A program made the position numbers and the translations under genes. DNA of 58,430 bases from contig DUUU01000123.1 in the NCBI GenBank assembly GCA_012841485.1, forward strand, positions 1 through 58,430. The letters run 5' to 3'. Positions 35,801-43,882 of this stretch are shown here, piece after piece (position 1 is the first letter of the stretch; the number at the start of each line of letters is the position of its first letter). Under the pieces are notes generated by a model. The model saw nothing but the letters and a program-made list of their open reading frames with translations. It was not told the origin of the DNA and ran no database searches. This DNA is from Armatimonadota bacterium (GTDB lineage Bacteria; Armatimonadota; JAAZEB01).

Positions 35801-37735
35801 GTGACACTCTCTACGCGCGCGGTGATCCTCGGCCTGGCAGCCGTGGCCATTGTCGTCTTCATCGTCTCCTGGGCGGAGCTGGTGACAGGCCAGATCATGA
35901 TTGGCTTCCTCCAGCTTCCCCCGGTCGTCCTGGCGCTCCTCTTCCTCCTGGTGCTCGTAAACCGGGGGGTAGCTCGCTGGGGCGGGAAGATGGCCCTCAA
36001 TCCGCAGGAGCTGGCCGTCATCCATGTGATGATGCTCCTGGCAGCCATGATCTCCTCGCGCGGGTTGATGGAGAAGCTGGTCCCCACGCTGGTAGGCCAG
36101 AACTACTTCGCGGACAGCACCAACAACTGGGCCTCGCTCTACTTCCAGCACATCGCTCAATGGCTGGTACCCTGGGACGTCAAGGGCGGCGAGAAGCAGT
36201 GGCTGGCCGTGCGCTTCTTCGAGGGGCTGCGCTCCTGGGAGTCGCTCCCCTGGGTCGCGTGGCTGCGCCCGATGCTGGCGTGGTCGGTGCTGGTGCTGGC
36301 GATGTTCTTCGCCTACCTCTGTCTGGCGACCATCCTGCGCAAGCAGTGGGTCGAAAACGAGAAGCTCTCCTTCCCGCTGGCGCAACTGCCTCTGGAGCTG
36401 ATCCGCGGTGGCGAGGGCTCCTTCTTCAGCAGCCGGCTCTTCTGGATCGGCTTCGCAATCCCCTTCACGATCTTCACGATCAACGGTCTGCACAACCTCT
36501 TTCCCACCATCCCCGGGATTACGATGCAGATCAACCTGAAGCAATACCTCACCAACCGGCCATGGAGCATGGTCAGCCTCTTTATGGCGTTTCTCTCGCC
36601 GGCCGCCATCGGCTTCTTCTTCCTGTTGCCGACCGACCTGCTCTTCAGCCTCTGGTTCTTCTTCATCCTGGGAAAGGTGCAAGAGGCGAGCTTGATTCAG
36701 CTCGGCATGGTGCCCGAGAGCACACCGCACGGCGGCGCGCACCTTCCGGTGGGCGCCCAGGCGACGGGTGCTTGGTTTGCCCTGGCTGCCTACCTCATCT
36801 ATGTGAGCCGGCCCCACCTGAAGCGCGTGTGGCACGCGGCCAAGACGGGGCGGGATGAGGCCTCTCGCGGCGAGCTGCTCTCCTACCGCACCGCGGTCTT
36901 TGGCCTGGCGTTCTCCTTCATGGTCATGATCGTGTGGGCCGTCGCCGCGGGGATGTCGCTCTGGCTGGCGCTCTTCCAGCTGGCCGTCTTCCTCTTCATC
37001 CAGGCGATCATCATGGCGCGGAGCACCAGCGAGGGCGGCCTCCTCATGACCGAGGGCACCTTCGTCCCCGCCGACCTCCTTGCAGCGGGTATGGCGCGCA
37101 ACTCCCTGGGGCCGCAGAACCTGACCGTGCTCGCCTTCCTCGATGGCATGTTCACGCGCGACTTGCGCGGCATCCTGCTCACCGGCATCCTGGACGGCCA
37201 GCGCGTCGCGGATGGCGTCGGCCTCTCGCGCCGGCGGCTTCTGATGGCGTTCACGCTGGCGGTGGTCGTGGCGATGCTGCTGGCCGGGGCGCTCCATATC
37301 TGGCTTCCCTACACCAAAGGTGGCCTCAACCTCTACCCCTACATCTACCGTTCGCACAGCATCCAGTTCTTCCGCGAGAACCAGGTGGCGATGCAGGGAA
37401 CCGTGCCTACAAAATGGTACTACCTGGGTTGGGTGGGTTGCGGCATGGCGGTGACCGCATTCCTAGGATGGATGCGGATGCGTTTCTACTGGTGGCCGCT
37501 CCACCCGCTGGGCTACGCGCTCACCTCGACGTGGACCATCCTCGTCTTCTGGTGCCCGATCCTGATCGCCTGGATCTGCAAGGCGAGCATCTCGCGCTAC
37601 GGAGGCATGGGGGCTTACCAGCGCGCGCGCCCCTTCTTCCTGGGGATGGTCTTCGGCGAGTTCATCGCCGCCATGGGATGGACCCTGGTTGCGATGGCGA
37701 CCAACGCGCCGGCGCCCGCCTTCCCCTGGCCATAG
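35801..37735 (+). CDS. DUF6785-family multi-spanning membrane protein
   Basis: This 644-residue protein has about 14 hydrophobic segments. The family pattern is seen in QELAVIHVMMLLAAMISSRGL, RKQWVENEKLSFPLAQLPLE and the late EGGLLMTEGTFVPADLL with its following loop. These proteins have distant similarity to oligopeptide (OPT) transporters, but no substrate is established. I chose the GTG at 35801, preceded by AAAGGAG; upstream ATGs at 35552 and 35756 lack ribosome sites and would add non-membrane residues. It is divergent from the secreted lyase and TIM-barrel genes, so uptake of their products is a reasonable guess. Confidence 0.75.
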   Translation: MTLSTRAVILGLAAVAIVVFIVSWAELVTGQIMIGFLQLPPVVLALLFLLVLVNRGVARWGGKMALNPQELAVIHVMMLLAAMISSRGLMEKLVPTLVGQNYFADSTNNWASLYFQHIAQWLVPWDVKGGEKQWLAVRFFEGLRSWESLPWVAWLRPMLAWSVLVLAMFFAYLCLATILRKQWVENEKLSFPLAQLPLELIRGGEGSFFSSRLFWIGFAIPFTIFTINGLHNLFPTIPGITMQINLKQYLTNRPWSMVSLFMAFLSPAAIGFFFLLPTDLLFSLWFFFILGKVQEASLIQLGMVPESTPHGGAHLPVGAQATGAWFALAAYLIYVSRPHLKRVWHAAKTGRDEASRGELLSYRTAVFGLAFSFMVMIVWAVAAGMSLWLALFQLAVFLFIQAIIMARSTSEGGLLMTEGTFVPADLLAAGMARNSLGPQNLTVLAFLDGMFTRDLRGILLTGILDGQRVADGVGLSRRRLLMAFTLAVVVAMLLAGALHIWLPYTKGGLNLYPYIYRSHSIQFFRENQVAMQGTVPTKWYYLGWVGCGMAVTAFLGWMRMRFYWWPLHPLGYALTSTWTILVFWCPILIAWICKASISRYGGMGAYQRARPFFLGMVFGEFIAAMGWTLVAMATNAPAPAFPWP

Positions 37736-37901
37736 CCAGGCTATCGCGCGGGGATTGATCGTGCCTGGGGGCGTAGCTTGCCTCCGGGTGACGCGCGCGC
37801 CTCGGCGTCGATACTCCCGATGAAGGGGCTGGGGACGCGCTTCACGCAGGCGGGGATGTTGATGCCGCGGGATAGGCGTGGGGTGCGGTGCCTGCCCCGG
37901 G

Positions 37902-39746
37902 TTAGTCGCCCTGTGCGGCGGGTGCCGGCTCGGCCTCTTTCTTGTCGAGCCCGAAGTAGGCCTCGAGCATCGCCCGGGCAATGGGACCGGACGAGGTGGA
38001 GCCGTGCCCTCCCTCCTCCACCAACACGGCGATGGCAATCGTGGGGTTCTCGAAGGGAGCGTAGCAGCAGAACCAGGCGTGCGCCGCCTTCTGCTTGTGG
38101 TGCTCTGCCGAGCCCGTTTTGCCCGCGACCGCGATCTTTTCCAGGCGGGCCACCGCGCCGGTGCCGTGCGCAACCGTCTGTCGCAAGCCCTCGCGAACGA
38201 TCTTGAGCACCTCGGGACGGATCGCATCGGCACCCGTGAGCTTCTTGCCCTCCACCGGAAACTCCTTGATGATGCGCCCATCGAGATCCGTCACGCTTCG
38301 AACCACCCGAGGCCGATAGAGGGTGCCTCCGTTGGCAACCACTGAGATCATGCGGGCGATCTGGAGGGGGGTCGTCAGGATGTAGCCCTGCCCGATGGAG
38401 GTGTTGGCGGTATCGCCGGGATACCAATGCTTATACATTTTCCGCCGCGGGATGTTGCCAGCGACCTCCGAGGGCAGCGGAATGCCCGATCTCTCGCCCA
38501 GCCCAAAGCGCTCTGCCCAATCGGCAATCGGGTCTGGGCTGCGCGCGGAGAGGGCAATCGAGTACTTATAAAAGAAGACGTCGCACGACTTGGCAATGGC
38601 GGAGTAGATGTTGACGGTGCCGTGGGTGCTCCAGCACCGCTTTGGCCTTCCGATGACCATGTATCCCGGACAGAAGGCGGTAGAGCGCGTGTTGACCACT
38701 CCATTTTGCAGGAGCGCCGTAGAGGTGACGATCTTGAAGGTGGAGCCGGGCGGGTAGGCACTGCTGATGGCACGGTTCTGCAGCGGATACTTGGGGTTGC
38801 TGCCGATCTTCTCCTGGTACTCCTTCGGATCCAGGCGGCGCGTGAAGATGGTCGGATCGAAGGTGGGGCTGCTTGCCAGGGCGAGCACGTCGCCGTTCCG
38901 CGGGTCGATGGCCACGGCCGCGCCGGCCTTCCCCTTCATCTCCTGCAGCTTCTTCTCCGCCGCCTGCTGCACCCGGACATCCAGCGTCAGATTCACCGTG
39001 TTGCCGGCCTCCGGCGGCTCGCTCCCCAGGATGCGCAGCTGGTTGCCATAGGCATCGCGCTGGATGCTCTGCCGGCCAGGAACTCCGCGCAGGTAAATAT
39101 CCGCCAGCTTCTCGACACCCGTCTTGCCAATGATATCGCCGGATCGGTAGCCATCCTCGCGCATGCGCGCCAGCTCCTCGGCGTTGATCTCGCGGACGTA
39201 GCCCAGCAAGTGGGTGGCAAAGGCTCCTCGTGGGTAGACTCGCACCGGCTCGCTCCGCACGAGCACTCCCGGCAGGTAGGGCTGCTCCTCGGCAACCGCA
39301 GTGATGATATCGATCGGCACGTCGCGGGCGATCACCACGGGGCGGAAGCGGCCGATGCGGTTCTTCTCGTAATCCGCGAGCAACTCTGCCTTCGGCCGGC
39401 TCAGCAGAGTGGCTAGCCGCTCGAGAAGGGCATCCAGCCCGTTGGGCACCACCTCGGCTGGGAGGATGCTGATTGAGAACGCGGGCCGCGTCGCAGCCAG
39501 GAGAACGCCGTTGCGGTCACGGATAATTCCGCGGGGCGCGGGCAGCTCAATATCCGCGCGCCGGTTCCGTTCGGCTTCCTGGCGGTAGAAGTCGCCCTGG
39601 GCGATCTGCAGGTACCAAAAGCGAAGGAGCAACACGAGGAAGAGGAAGGCGATTAGAATCGTGAGTGAACGCAGGCGAACCTGCGCCTGCGTCGCCTCTC
39701 GTCCGGCGTGGTAGTAATGTCCCGGGTCGCTACTGTGTCCCGCCAT
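37902..39746 (-). CDS. mrdA: penicillin-binding protein 2 (class B PBP)
   Basis: This elongation-specific transpeptidase has about 614 residues. It has one N-terminal membrane helix (SLTILIAFLFLVLLLRFWYL), the PBP dimer/pedestal region beginning ELPAPRGIIRDRNG, and a transpeptidase domain with SxxK as PPGSTFK, SxN as KSCDVFFYK (Asp in the third place is usual in PBP2) and KTGS as AGKTGSAEHH. ATG 39746 has GGAG upstream and overlaps the end of the PBP1A gene by 17 bp; ATG 39767 is an alternative. mreBCD and rodA are not in the window. Confidence 0.95.
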   Translation of the reverse strand: MAGHSSDPGHYYHAGREATQAQVRLRSLTILIAFLFLVLLLRFWYLQIAQGDFYRQEAERNRRADIELPAPRGIIRDRNGVLLAATRPAFSISILPAEVVPNGLDALLERLATLLSRPKAELLADYEKNRIGRFRPVVIARDVPIDIITAVAEEQPYLPGVLVRSEPVRVYPRGAFATHLLGYVREINAEELARMREDGYRSGDIIGKTGVEKLADIYLRGVPGRQSIQRDAYGNQLRILGSEPPEAGNTVNLTLDVRVQQAAEKKLQEMKGKAGAAVAIDPRNGDVLALASSPTFDPTIFTRRLDPKEYQEKIGSNPKYPLQNRAISSAYPPGSTFKIVTSTALLQNGVVNTRSTAFCPGYMVIGRPKRCWSTHGTVNIYSAIAKSCDVFFYKYSIALSARSPDPIADWAERFGLGERSGIPLPSEVAGNIPRRKMYKHWYPGDTANTSIGQGYILTTPLQIARMISVVANGGTLYRPRVVRSVTDLDGRIIKEFPVEGKKLTGADAIRPEVLKIVREGLRQTVAHGTGAVARLEKIAVAGKTGSAEHHKQKAAHAWFCCYAPFENPTIAIAVLVEEGGHGSTSSGPIARAMLEAYFGLDKKEAEPAPAAQGD

Positions 39747-42177
39747 CGGCTCCGGCACTCGCTCCATGAAGCGTACAGGCGCCCGGGATCTGGTTCTCGG
39801 GCACCTTCTTCACTTCCACTTCCGGGCAATACTCGGTGGCACGCCTATTGGACGATGTGCAGATGGTGACCTCCTCGATTCGCGCTTGCGCGCCGGCAGG
39901 CGACCCGGTCGCGGGCCTGCCTGCAGTTCCGGAGGAGGGCCGGTTGCCGTGCGCTGCCGGGCTCCCCTCGGAGGGGCGTTCCGGCCGCTCTGGGCTTACG
40001 GGACGCGAAGGCGCTCCGCCACTATCAAGAGGCATCGGCTCGTGCCCGGATGGCCGCTCCGGTTCAGGATCGACCGGGGCCTCCTGCACGCCGGCATCGT
40101 CGGTCCCCGTTCCATGAAGCACGCACATCTCCGTCGGCTCGAACCCGCGCGGGAAGCCCACCCGTTTCCGTCGGGGGCACTGCTGGGCGGCAAGTTGCTC
40201 GCTCTCGAGGCAGACGACGCGGAAGACCGTGTTTTGCTCAATCTCCTGGCGGATGCGCTGGCGCTCTTCCGGTGTCGTCTCCGGGCGCTCCTGGGCTTCT
40301 CGGCGGGCGATGTCCGTCTTGGGCCGGGCTCGCTGGTGGCGCGCGATGATCGGCAGGGCCGTCTGCATCAGCCCGACCCAAACCGGGGCGCAAGTGGTGC
40401 CCCCGAAGGTAGCGGGGCCCATCGGAGTGTAATCATCGTTGCCCACCCAGACGGCGGCGGAGAGGTCCTTGGTGAAGCCGACAAACCAGGCATCGCGGAG
40501 GTCCTGCGTCGTGCCGGTCTTGCCGCCCGCGCCGGGGATGACGTGGGCGCGACGGCCCGTGCCCCGGGAGACCACGCCACGGAGGATATCCGCCATCGTC
40601 CTCGCCGTCTCGTAGGGAATGGCGCGCGTCAGGCTGGGCCGGTGATCCTCCATCACCCGGTCGTTGCGGCCGGTCACACGCAGTATCGCCATCGGCTTGG
40701 CGTACATCCCGCCGGTGGCAAAGCACCCGTAGGCCGATGCCAGCTCCAGGGGCGTCACCTCCGAAGTGCCAATCGCCAGCGACAGGTTCCGCTCCAATGG
40801 GCTTCGGATCCCCATCCGTTGGGCGTAGGCGATCACCCTGTCGACCCCCACCATCTGAAGCATGCGAATGGCAGGGACGTTGATCGACTGCTCCACGGCC
40901 TGGCGGATCGTCACCGGGCCGCGGAACTTGCCGTCATAGTTTCTTGGCGCCCACACCTTATCGCCGTCCGGGAAGGAGATCGGGGTGTCCTGGAGGATGA
41001 AGTTCGGGCTGTAGCCGCTATCGATGGCCGCCGTGTAGACGAACGGCTTGAATGCCGAGCCGGGCTGCCGACCGCGCCCCTGGGCCGCACGGTTATACAT
41101 GCCACCCTTTGGGTCTCGGTAATCGAGACTGCCCACCATCACCTTGATATGGCCGGTGTGTGGGTCGACCGCCACCACGGCGCCCTGCCCAACCTTCTTA
41201 CCCTCGCGCCGGGCGCGCTGTACTTCCCTGATGAGGGCCTTCTCGGCGGCCTCCTGCATCTGAAGATTCAGCGTCGTCTCAACGCGCAGCCCGCCGCGAT
41301 ACACCTCATCCGGTCCCCACTTATCCACGAGTTGCTTGAGCACGTAATCGACGAAGTGGGGGGCGCGCTTCACCCGGGCGCGGCCATACTGGATGCCAAC
41401 CAGCCGGACCTTCTCCTCCTTCGCCTCGGCTGCCTGCTCCCTGGTGATGTAGCCCAGCTCCGCCATACGGGTGAGCACGACGTTGCGCCGTCTGATGGCC
41501 GCCTCTTTATCGTCATAGGGCGACCAACCAGAGGGTTTTTTCGGGAGTCCGGCGATCAAGGCGCACTCGGCCAGGGTGAGCTTTGAGGGCAGCTTGCCGA
41601 AATAGGTGCGCGCCGCCGCTTTCACGCCGTAGGCGCCGCTGCCGTAATACACCTGATTGAGGTAGCGCTCCAGGATCTCCTCTTTCGAGAGGCGACGCTC
41701 GATCTCGCGCGCCAGGAGGATCTCCTGCAGTTTGCGCGACACGGTCCGCCGATGGCTGAGGTAGATGTTGCGCGCGAGCTGCTGCGTCAGCGTGCTTCCG
41801 CCCTGCATCACGCGCCCGCCGCGCACGTTCTCCACCAATGCGCGCACAATGCCCCGGAGATCGACCCCGGAGTGCATGTAGAAGCGCGAGTCCTCGATGG
41901 CGACGGTGGCATCCTGCAACTGCTTGGGGATCTCGGTGATGGGCACCGGCTCCCGGTTCTCCTCATACACCTGGGCAAGAAGCACCCCATCTGAGGAGTA
42001 GATCAGCGTCGCTTCCTTGGGCACCCAGGCGTCGATATCTTCATGGGTTGGGATCACCTTCGAGACGCTGTAGAAGGTGGCAGCCAGAAGCCCCAGCGTT
42101 CCCGCCATGAGGAGGAGGATGCAGATCTTGATAATATTCCAGGTAACGCGAAGCCTTCTACTACGAATTCTGCGCAT
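39730..42177 (-). CDS. bifunctional penicillin-binding protein 1A (class A PBP)
   Basis: This 815-residue peptidoglycan polymerase and crosslinker starts with a basic cytoplasmic tail and one membrane helix. The GT51 domain has EDSRFYMHSGVD, GGSTLTQQLARN and the YLNQVYYGSGAYGV motif. The transpeptidase domain has SxxK in PGSAFKPFVY, SxN in EQSINVPA and KTG in GGKTGTTQD. The C-terminus carries two copies of a Cys motif (C656/C667/C685 and C773/C784/C801, each C-x10-CP...C-x-LH) separated by a Pro/Ser/Gly-rich linker. It is expressed from a promoter at 42320-42349 together with the PBP2 gene, which it overlaps. Confidence 0.95.
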   Translation of the reverse strand: MRRIRSRRLRVTWNIIKICILLLMAGTLGLLAATFYSVSKVIPTHEDIDAWVPKEATLIYSSDGVLLAQVYEENREPVPITEIPKQLQDATVAIEDSRFYMHSGVDLRGIVRALVENVRGGRVMQGGSTLTQQLARNIYLSHRRTVSRKLQEILLAREIERRLSKEEILERYLNQVYYGSGAYGVKAAARTYFGKLPSKLTLAECALIAGLPKKPSGWSPYDDKEAAIRRRNVVLTRMAELGYITREQAAEAKEEKVRLVGIQYGRARVKRAPHFVDYVLKQLVDKWGPDEVYRGGLRVETTLNLQMQEAAEKALIREVQRARREGKKVGQGAVVAVDPHTGHIKVMVGSLDYRDPKGGMYNRAAQGRGRQPGSAFKPFVYTAAIDSGYSPNFILQDTPISFPDGDKVWAPRNYDGKFRGPVTIRQAVEQSINVPAIRMLQMVGVDRVIAYAQRMGIRSPLERNLSLAIGTSEVTPLELASAYGCFATGGMYAKPMAILRVTGRNDRVMEDHRPSLTRAIPYETARTMADILRGVVSRGTGRRAHVIPGAGGKTGTTQDLRDAWFVGFTKDLSAAVWVGNDDYTPMGPATFGGTTCAPVWVGLMQTALPIIARHQRARPKTDIARREAQERPETTPEERQRIRQEIEQNTVFRVVCLESEQLAAQQCPRRKRVGFPRGFEPTEMCVLHGTGTDDAGVQEAPVDPEPERPSGHEPMPLDSGGAPSRPVSPERPERPSEGSPAAHGNRPSSGTAGRPATGSPAGAQARIEEVTICTSSNRRATEYCPEVEVKKVPENQIPGACTLHGASAGADGGTQ

Positions 42178-42319
42178 GCTTCATCCTTGAGCCCTGCTGA
42201 ATCTGTACTTGCGGCGGGCCACCACGGGCCGCCACCAGGGCCAGCTTGGCCCCGCACTCTGATCCTTTAGAGTGTTCCGGGCGCAGTCTGGTTCACTTCA
42301 TGCCCAGGCTACCTTTCCA

Positions 42320-42349
42320 ATTATACCCGAAACGGAGCGGGGCTTGCAA
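42320..42349 (-). promoter_or_regulatory. promoter of the PBP1A-PBP2 operon
   Basis: On the minus strand TTGCAA (42349-42344) and a perfect TATAAT (42325-42320) are separated by 18 nt. The leader to the PBP1A ATG would be about 135 nt. Confidence 0.65.
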
Positions 42350-42380
42350 GGAGAAGCCAGGGCGAGCAGGCAGACAGGGA

Positions 42381-42794
42381 TCAGGGATGCGCGCTCGCCT
42401 GCGGGCCTTGCGCCTGCACGATGGGAGCAGAGGGTGGCTCGGCCGCGGGCACTCGCACCGGGATCATCAGCTTCTGGCCCGGCACCAGCCGCGAGTTGGG
42501 CAGGCCGTTCGCGCGGCGGATTGCGTGGACAGCCCTCGGCAGGTACTCCTGGGAACCGCAATGATGGCGCGCGAGGCTCCAGAGCGTATCGCCGCGCTTG
42601 ACGGTGACCGGCACGAGCTGCGTCGTGGTGCGCAGTCCCGGGTAGAGCCCTATGGCGAGGAGGGCAAGGAGCAAGACCGCCATGATCAGGAACAGGGCGA
42701 CGAACCGGTGGCATGGCGAATGAACCTCCACCCAGGCCGCCTGGCCCGAAGGCCCGGGAACGGCCTCCAGCAACCGGAGTTCGCTACGCCTCAT
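42381..42794 (-). CDS. membrane-anchored LysM protein
   Basis: This 137-residue protein has a membrane helix at ~30-50 (FVALFLIMAVLLLALLAIGL) and then one LysM domain: VTVKRGDTLWSLARHHCGS to RLVPGQKLMIP. A short Pro/Ala tail follows. LysM binds N-acetylglucosamine chains, so it probably touches peptidoglycan from the membrane. The design resembles YneA-like division inhibitors, but the similarity is too general to name it. It lies upstream of the PBP operon on the same strand, with that operon's promoter between them. Confidence 0.8.
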   Translation of the reverse strand: MRRSELRLLEAVPGPSGQAAWVEVHSPCHRFVALFLIMAVLLLALLAIGLYPGLRTTTQLVPVTVKRGDTLWSLARHHCGSQEYLPRAVHAIRRANGLPNSRLVPGQKLMIPVRVPAAEPPSAPIVQAQGPQASAHP

Positions 42795-42918
42795 GGTCGC
42801 GCCTCACCACGCGCAGAAGGCTCCGCGCGCGGGCCTCCCAACTCGATTACGATAGGCAAACAACGGGGTTCACTCGCTGTAAAATACCCACCTGGCGCTC
42901 GTTCTAAACACGCCTGTT

Positions 42919-42952
42919 CGGGCGCCGTTGCCACAGGGGGCAACGGCGCCCG
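42919..42952 (-). terminator. strong hairpin after the coiled-coil protein gene
   Basis: CGGGCGCCGTTGCC (42919-42932) and GGCAACGGCGCCCG (42939-42952) form a 14-bp perfect stem with a 6-nt loop, 37 bp after the stop at 42990. There is no T run. It likely separates the coiled-coil gene from the LysM gene. Confidence 0.7.
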
Positions 42953-42989
42953 AGAGAGCGGCGCGCGGCGACGGGATGCCCGGCCACTA

Positions 42990-43682
42990 TCACCCTTCCA
43001 CCGTCTCTGCCTGAGGCACGATCGTGGGGGTTTCCTCGATCATGCGACGGACTTCCTTCTCCTGTTCTGGCGTGGGCGCGGCGGGCTTACCATCGCCTTC
43101 CGCGCGGCTCCGGTATTCGCGCCACACATCCAACCCCTTTTGGATGCCATCGCGCACGCTGGCGAGCGTCACCAGGGGCCGAGCAACCGCCTCTTCCATG
43201 ACAGACGTGGTGGTATCCACGCGAGCCACGACACGCTCCGCGAGATCCTCGCCCAGATCGAGAATCCGCTCCATCTTCTGGGTGAGGTCACGCGACACCT
43301 CGTCGAACCGGCTTGTCACACCAGAGGTGATCCGCTCCGCGCTCTGCGTGAAGTCCGCCGACATCTGCTCGGCCCGCCGCGACATATCGTTCGCAAGCGT
43401 CTCGGCACGCGCCGAGATCGCCTCGGCTCGCTGCGTGAAATCCGCCGCCAGATGCTCTGCGCGCGCAGAGATCGCCTCGGCGCGCTGGCCCACATTGCTG
43501 GTGACATCCTTGACCATCCTCAACGTGGCGCTTGCCTCGTTGAAAATGGGCTGCGCCTGCTGGCGGAGCTGGCGGAGCTGGTTGCGCACCATGAAAACAA
43601 GGAAGACCAACCCGCCCAGGAGCACCAGGTTGACGAGCGCGATGACGATCAATGCAACCGTTCCCCAATCCGCAAGCGTCAT
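42990..43682 (-). CDS. membrane protein with repetitive coiled coil (DUF948/apolipophorin-like)
   Basis: This 230-residue protein has one N-terminal membrane helix (LIVIALVNLVLLGGLVFLVFMV) followed by a long helical region. Residues ~68-120 repeat an 18-residue unit beginning RAEAISARAE; the same unit is visible in DNA with a 54-nt period. Such proteins resemble DUF948 and apolipoprotein-like coiled coils and probably act as membrane-attached scaffolds. GAGGAGG lies ~7 nt before the start. No closer function can be read. Confidence 0.75.
   Translation of the reverse strand: MTLADWGTVALIVIALVNLVLLGGLVFLVFMVRNQLRQLRQQAQPIFNEASATLRMVKDVTSNVGQRAEAISARAEHLAADFTQRAEAISARAETLANDMSRRAEQMSADFTQSAERITSGVTSRFDEVSRDLTQKMERILDLGEDLAERVVARVDTTTSVMEEAVARPLVTLASVRDGIQKGLDVWREYRSRAEGDGKPAAPTPEQEKEVRRMIEETPTIVPQAETVEG
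43360..43495. repeat. in-frame tandem repeat in the coiled-coil gene
   Basis: The block GAGATCGCCTCGG recurs at 43414 and 43468, exactly 54 nt apart, within longer near-identical segments that encode the 18-residue RAEAISARAE unit. Partial copies occur on the left side. Confidence 0.6.
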
Positions 43683-43882
43683 CTTGCAGCCTCCTCTTCA
43701 GCGGTTCCGCGTTCATGACCCTCGATTCACGTTAGGATGTACCCGACGCTCGCGGCCCGGAAACGGTATCGGAACACCTCCATCACGCACAGAGCAGGAG
43801 CGCAGGAGTTCATGATGTCCGGCACCGAAAGAGAGAGTGACGGATACGCCGCGACCACAGGCGGTGACTGGAGGTTCCACGG

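Noticed and set aside
35696..37357. 553-codon open frame on the minus strand
   Set aside because: It is antisense to the DUF6785 gene. Its text is rich in Glu/Arg/His/Gln, the usual mirror of hydrophobic codons.
37902..39746. SCD instead of SxN in PBP2 as a missing catalytic residue
   Set aside because: Asp at the third position is common in PBP2-type enzymes, and SxxK and KTGS are intact.
39766..41586. 606-codon open frame on the plus strand
   Set aside because: It is antisense to the PBP1A gene, whose motifs are complete. High GC leaves opposite frames open, and the translation shows no domain.
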